From NCBI GenBank assembly GCA_965198675.1, contig OZ240666.1:3782001-3846000 (forward strand): DNA of 64,000 bases, in the 5' to 3' direction. Each line of letters opens with the position of its first letter. Position 1 is the first letter of the stretch. The position numbers and the translations under genes were made by a program. The notes under the pieces are model-generated. The model saw only the letters and a program-made list of their open reading frames with translations, was not told where the DNA came from and searched no databases. The DNA is from Prochloron sp965198675. GTDB lineage: Bacteria; Cyanobacteriota; Cyanobacteriia; Cyanobacteriales; Prochloraceae. Positions 60,822 to 64,000 of this stretch are shown here, in pieces.

Positions 60822-61020
60822 AACCAATTTGGCGCAAGGCTTTATAGTCGAAGTCTGACGCAAACTGAATTTGTCCAGCAAGTTCTAGCAGATTCTTCTT
60901 GCGACGAGATTGTACAAGTTCTTGCAATGCTAAGGTAATAAGTTCCTTCTGGGTGGTAAGGTTGGTGAGTTCAAAGGCTTCATTTAAAAGGGATTCATCA
61001 AGATTGAGAGTGATTTCCAT
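60808..61020 (-). CDS. VapB-type antitoxin
   Basis: 70 aa. N-terminal ribbon-helix-helix 'MEITLNLDESLLNEAFELTNLTTQKELITLALQELVQSRRKKNLLELAG' typical of the VapB group with 'T.KELI..AL.E....R', then a C-terminal toxin-binding segment. Overlaps the toxin gene by 14 nt. Confidence 0.9.
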   Translation of the reverse strand: MEITLNLDESLLNEAFELTNLTTQKELITLALQELVQSRRKKNLLELAGQIQFASDFDYKALRQIGYVVD

Positions 61021-61107
61021 GGGGTGACTATAAGGTGAAGGATTTTAGTGGTAGGGTTTACTGTCTGTACTGATCACGTTGATTATAACTCTGGTTGGGG
61101 TTTAGGA

Positions 61108-61476
61108 TCATAGTGCTTCGAGCCTAACAATGCCGTCTTCAATCGCATCGATCTGCAATCTGTAACCGTAAAATAATCCCATACCAATTAGAGGTTCTGT
61201 TTCCGATTCTGCAATATCAATCTCACGATAATGTCCATCCCAAATGACGGTTGCAGCATACAAATCAAACAGTGTTTCACTGCCATCACCCAAGGTGACA
61301 ATATCAGAGGCGCTCCAAGGTAAATCTAAGGTGGCAATAATCGCGGATGGTAATGACAGAAAACCGTTGAATCCTGTATCAATGACGGCATCAATCACTT
61401 GCCGTTGTCCATTCCCATTCCCCACCACAAGTGGAAGTATTGCTTCACAACGTTGACTTACGACTCCCTGCATCAT
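61108..61476 (-). CDS. Retropepsin-like aspartyl protease family protein
   Basis: 122 aa. 'VIDAVIDTGFNGFLSLP' carries the D-T-G-like active site of clan AA proteases; 'LYAATVIWDGHYREIDIAESETEPLIGMGLFYGYRLQID' is typical of the small cyanobacterial members. Usually coded with a small upstream partner, as here (4-nt overlap). The pair has a toxin-antitoxin-like layout, but this is not demonstrated. Confidence 0.88.
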   Translation of the reverse strand: MMQGVVSQRCEAILPLVVGNGNGQRQVIDAVIDTGFNGFLSLPSAIIATLDLPWSASDIVTLGDGSETLFDLYAATVIWDGHYREIDIAESETEPLIGMGLFYGYRLQIDAIEDGIVRLEAL

Positions 61477-61748
61477 TGCTTTTTCGCCAAACTCCTTGCC
61501 CCAAAGTGATAAACGGCACGGTAACCAATGCGGATAACCCAGGGTTGAGCATTGGGATGTCGCTGGAACAATCGATTTGTAGCCGGTAAAACGTTGTTAT
61601 CAACTTCAAAGGCTCCCGTCTCGATATCAATGGCTACAATTTTGCCCTTGTTTCCAGCTTCCACTTGCTGCCTAATGCGGTCGTTATAGAGTGTTTGCCC
61701 TCGTTTAGCTAACTCTTCTTTACTATAACGTCGTTGGCGAGTAGCCAT
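61473..61748 (-). CDS. Small partner of the aspartyl protease
   Basis: 91 aa from ATG 61748 (MATRQRRYSKEELAKRGQTLYNDRIRQQVE). Then 'GKIVAIDIETGAFEVDNN' and a C-terminal 'WVIRIGYRAVYHFGARS'. A conserved small protein found directly upstream of clan AA proteases in cyanobacteria; function unknown. Confidence 0.85.
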   Translation of the reverse strand: MATRQRRYSKEELAKRGQTLYNDRIRQQVEAGNKGKIVAIDIETGAFEVDNNVLPATNRLFQRHPNAQPWVIRIGYRAVYHFGARSLAKKQ

Positions 61749-62060
61749 GGTTTTATCCTCATTGCGACTTAACACTTCTATTTTAACTTGGACATATCCT
61801 TAACTTTGCTGTCATTATAGCCCAATGGGAATGACAATCGCCTCCAACAAGATTCTCCCACCTCTTGCTTAAACTGCCACGTTCACTTTTGTAGTCAGGT
61901 GAAGGGGGCGATCTCCCTTCGGGAGATCCGGCGAAGCCGGGTCGCCTACAGTAAAGCAAAACTATCCTGTCCCTCTTTTATCATCAAGGTTGGCTCAAAC
62001 GTCGGACATTGTCCTATAATAATTGAAGAGTTAACTTCTGAGGGATTTGGAGAAATTCCT

Positions 62061-62234
62061 ATGACTAATAAAGGTAACGTCAGTGAAAAACAGTTGCAAG
62101 ATTTGCTACAGGGACTCAAAGAGCGCCCACGGACGGGTGAAGAGGGTGAGTACTCTTTTCGAGACATTCGAGAAGTCTTGGACCAAGCAGGTTTGCTAGA
62201 TTCTCTGATAGGGAAGAGCGTTGACAGAGGCTAA
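62061..62234 (+). CDS. Small hypothetical protein
   Basis: 57 aa from ATG 62061, preceded by TTTGGAGAAATTCCT. Sequence 'MTNKGNVSEKQLQDLLQGLKE', 'EEGEYSFRDIREVLDQAGLLDSLIGKSVDRG': helical, acidic, not recognised. First gene of a three-gene run; overlaps the next frame by 14 nt. Confidence 0.65.
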   Translation: MTNKGNVSEKQLQDLLQGLKERPRTGEEGEYSFRDIREVLDQAGLLDSLIGKSVDRG

Positions 62235-62583
62235 AAAAGCTCCTCGTCAAACAGTACAAGAGACCGCAGCTAGGGAAAATCCCAACAGAAACTCATCTAA
62301 ACCTCGCGCAAATCTGAAGACTGACAAGACAACTTATACTCGAACGAACCGCATTACAGTTGATTTTTCTTTTGAGGGTATAGAATACTCTGAAGGTTAT
62401 AGAATTGATTTAGTACTTGCGTCGCGTCAGAGTTGGAGTAATTATTCCAATGTAGGTGAAACTGGTACACAGGAGTTTAAGCCTCAAAGTCCTGGAGATT
62501 ATGAAATTCGCGCATTTATAAATACAGGCTCCGAATGGGTACAGGTGGAAAAAATAAGTATCAAGGTAACATCTGACCTGTAG
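62221..62583 (+). CDS. Hypothetical beta-rich protein
   Basis: 120 aa from a TTG at 62221 overlapping the upstream gene. Basic, disordered N-terminus (KKAPRQTVQETAARENPNRN), then an about 85-residue beta-sandwich-like part ('RITVDFSFEGIEYSEGYRIDLVLASRQSWSNY', 'GDYEIRAFINTGSEWVQVEKISIKVT') resembling Ig/CARDB-like folds. No family recognised. Confidence 0.65.
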   Translation: MTEAKKAPRQTVQETAARENPNRNSSKPRANLKTDKTTYTRTNRITVDFSFEGIEYSEGYRIDLVLASRQSWSNYSNVGETGTQEFKPQSPGDYEIRAFINTGSEWVQVEKISIKVTSDL

Positions 62584-62695
62584 GGGCACAGGTTGGTGAA
62601 CCCTTGCATTTGCTGCTGGTACCCTGCGGTGGGCAATGCCCACCCTACTAGGTTGGGCACTTTTAGTTCATTCTATATATTGAGGAGACAAACAT

Positions 62696-63733
62696 ATGAG
62701 CTTCGTTTCCGCTCTGGGAAATCAACTGCTCAGAGACGAACCCATTGACGACTTATCTCGAAACGAAAAGTTGGCGCAATTCAATTTTATCGGAGTAAAG
62801 GAGACTTTTCTTACATTAGAGTTGGTTGCTTTAACGAAAGCTGATGGATTAACGGAGGATCAGATATCTGAGCTATGTGATAAGTTCTTCAATATCACGA
62901 AGATTGTATCTTACGAAGATTTTGGTCTAAATGCTGGTCCCCGTAACCCCAATGGTGTTCTCTGCTTTGTGTTTGAAGATGAGTGTCCTGCTTCTTTAAT
63001 CAACTTTATTAAAAAGCAGACCAAAATAACCCACTGGGGAAGAAATGCTGTTCTTGTTTCCTGGGCAATAGACGTTAAAAACAAGCAAATCTATACCCAC
63101 AATAATCCTGTTTCAGTATTGCCTCCGGTAGTTATCCTCAAAAAGTTCACGTTGCCCAATGTAAACTATTTAAAGTCCTTTCTCAACTCTTACGGTTCTC
63201 AATGGACTCCCGTAGATAATGATGTCCAGGCAACTTTACAATCACCCAGGGAATTAGAGGAAAAAGTAGAAGAGATTTATAAGTTGTTCAAATCCGTCCC
63301 AAGGGATGAATATGAAAATGACTTTCCTAATGCTAAGATAGTAAACTTTATCCATGTAAGTCAAACGTACATTAGAAATATTGACATGAACAAAACAGGA
63401 GATACCTACAATGTTAAGCAAGCCGGGGCTGTAGGGAAACATGCTCGTGCGGACCATAGTACTTTTATTTATTCAGAGCAAAAGCAGAATCTTGCCCAGG
63501 CTGCCGAGGAGATTCAACGTCTTCTCAAACAGTTGGAAAAAACCAACCCAAATGCTACTGAAGCTGAAAAAGTTGCCTATGTGAGCGATGAAACAACTCC
63601 ACGTTTTAAGCGTCGTTTCGTAGGTGCATTAAAAGCAGAAGGTGAAGCTATTTTTGACCAGTTTATTCTGGAGAATAAGGTTCTCAAAGTTATCAAAGCG
63701 GTTGCTAAAGAATGGTGGAAAATAGGTAGTTAA
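62696..63733 (+). CDS. Unassigned two-part protein with a cyanobacterial C-terminal module
   Basis: 345 aa. Residues about 1-165 are a globular domain without a recognised family (VKETFLTLELVALTKADGLTEDQ, 'HWGRNAVLVSWAIDVKNKQIY'). The last about 115 residues ('VKQAGAVGKHARADHSTFIYSEQKQNLAQAAEEIQRLLKQLEKTNP' to 'ILENKVLKVIKAVAKEWWKIGS') form a module attached to many different N-termini in cyanobacterial multi-domain proteins of conflict or signalling type; that comparison is from memory and is inference. Preceded by a GAGGAG site. Likely co-transcribed with the two small genes upstream. Confidence 0.75.
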   Translation: MSFVSALGNQLLRDEPIDDLSRNEKLAQFNFIGVKETFLTLELVALTKADGLTEDQISELCDKFFNITKIVSYEDFGLNAGPRNPNGVLCFVFEDECPASLINFIKKQTKITHWGRNAVLVSWAIDVKNKQIYTHNNPVSVLPPVVILKKFTLPNVNYLKSFLNSYGSQWTPVDNDVQATLQSPRELEEKVEEIYKLFKSVPRDEYENDFPNAKIVNFIHVSQTYIRNIDMNKTGDTYNVKQAGAVGKHARADHSTFIYSEQKQNLAQAAEEIQRLLKQLEKTNPNATEAEKVAYVSDETTPRFKRRFVGALKAEGEAIFDQFILENKVLKVIKAVAKEWWKIGS

Positions 63734-64000
63734 TCTTGTTCCATGCTACCAGTGGGATGGGGCGGACAGGGTACCTGGCGTGAAGACCTCGCCCCTACTC
63801 TCCTCTTTATTCTTCTCTCTGCGCCCTCTGCGCCTCTGTGGTTTTTAAAATATATAAAATTTGGCTACTTTGTCATTATATTGATGGGGATGTCAAACTG
63901 CTAAGATATCTTTCATAGTTAGATTTAGTTTCGGGAAGGTTTGAGATATAATTATATCTGTTCCCTGAAAGCGGGTCGATTGGTATTTTCCTTCTTCTAA
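63734..64000. other. 3' end of the window, repeat DNA
   Basis: Contains CTCTCTGCGCCCTCTGCGCCTCTGTGG, also present at about 60391-60418, then AT-rich sequence. No gene visible up to the edge. Confidence 0.45.

Overview
The window is chromosomal DNA from a cyanobacterium, most likely a filamentous, repeat-rich one. The evidence is the recurring HIP1 octamer GCGATCGC, heptameric tandem repeats of the GTTACCA type, a group 2 sigma factor of the SigC kind, a DUF3326 protein beside a plant-type [2Fe-2S] ferredoxin, Uma2-family proteins, and many TnpB/IS/palindromic-repeat insertions. Species cannot be assigned from the sequence alone.

Layout. 1-6.5 kb: a 5'-cut ParB-like gene, purS-purQ, an IS605-type TnpB, a glutathione S-transferase remnant, a Fur-family regulator and an NfeD-SPFH pair. 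6.6-11.4 kb: three tandem paralogues of an AAA-type ATPase fused to a PD-(D/E)XK nuclease domain. 11.9-16.1 kb: two tandem CapA-like proteins, a PhyH-type oxygenase and an alpha/beta hydrolase. 16.1-19.7 kb: insertion-sequence debris (IS5, broken TnpB, DegT remnant). 19.7-28.5 kb: an oligopeptide ABC transporter (two permeases and a binding lipoprotein on the minus strand) interleaved with plus-strand genes (HAD hydrolase, LRR-Roc-COR protein with a small membrane partner), a Uma2 gene and an AIM24-like gene. 28.6-36.8 kb: IS1, a first small Gly-Gly-leader peptide gene, a phosphorothioation-associated methyltransferase relative, csaB, a MITE and another broken TnpB.

38-60 kb is the most interesting part: a dispersed and partly broken export locus for small cysteine-rich peptides. 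Five paralogous genes (29.9, 41.2, 41.7, 42.2 and 49.6 kb) encode a near-invariant leader ending in Gly-Gly and a core with the spacing C-x5-C-x5-CC-x8-C-x20-C, the order seen in inhibitor-cystine-knot (knottin) peptides. The Gly-Gly site is encoded by a poly-G run of 8 (in frame), 9 (out of frame), an interrupted GGAGGGGG (in frame), 7 (out of frame) or 8 (in frame). Reading frames behind the shifted tracts remain intact, which is the signature expected of phase-variable contingency genes. Around them lie a cNMP-binding ABC exporter with a degenerate C39 domain and one in-frame stop, a C39 peptidase-ABC gene and an HlyD gene truncated against each other tail to tail, two SurA/parvulin-type isomerases (one deleted internally), a thioredoxin-like fragment next to an IS5 copy, a remnant of a second Gly-Gly peptide type, and an acyl-AMP ligase fused to a carrier protein. 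Housekeeping genes (sigma factor, ferredoxin, lipA, tRNA-Pro) sit inside this region.

60.4-64 kb: a VapBC-like toxin-antitoxin pair, a retropepsin-like protease with a small partner, and an unassigned three-gene run ending in a 345-residue protein. No rRNA gene or CRISPR array was found. Frameshifts in homopolymers could in principle be assembly errors; the relevant findings say how to tell.
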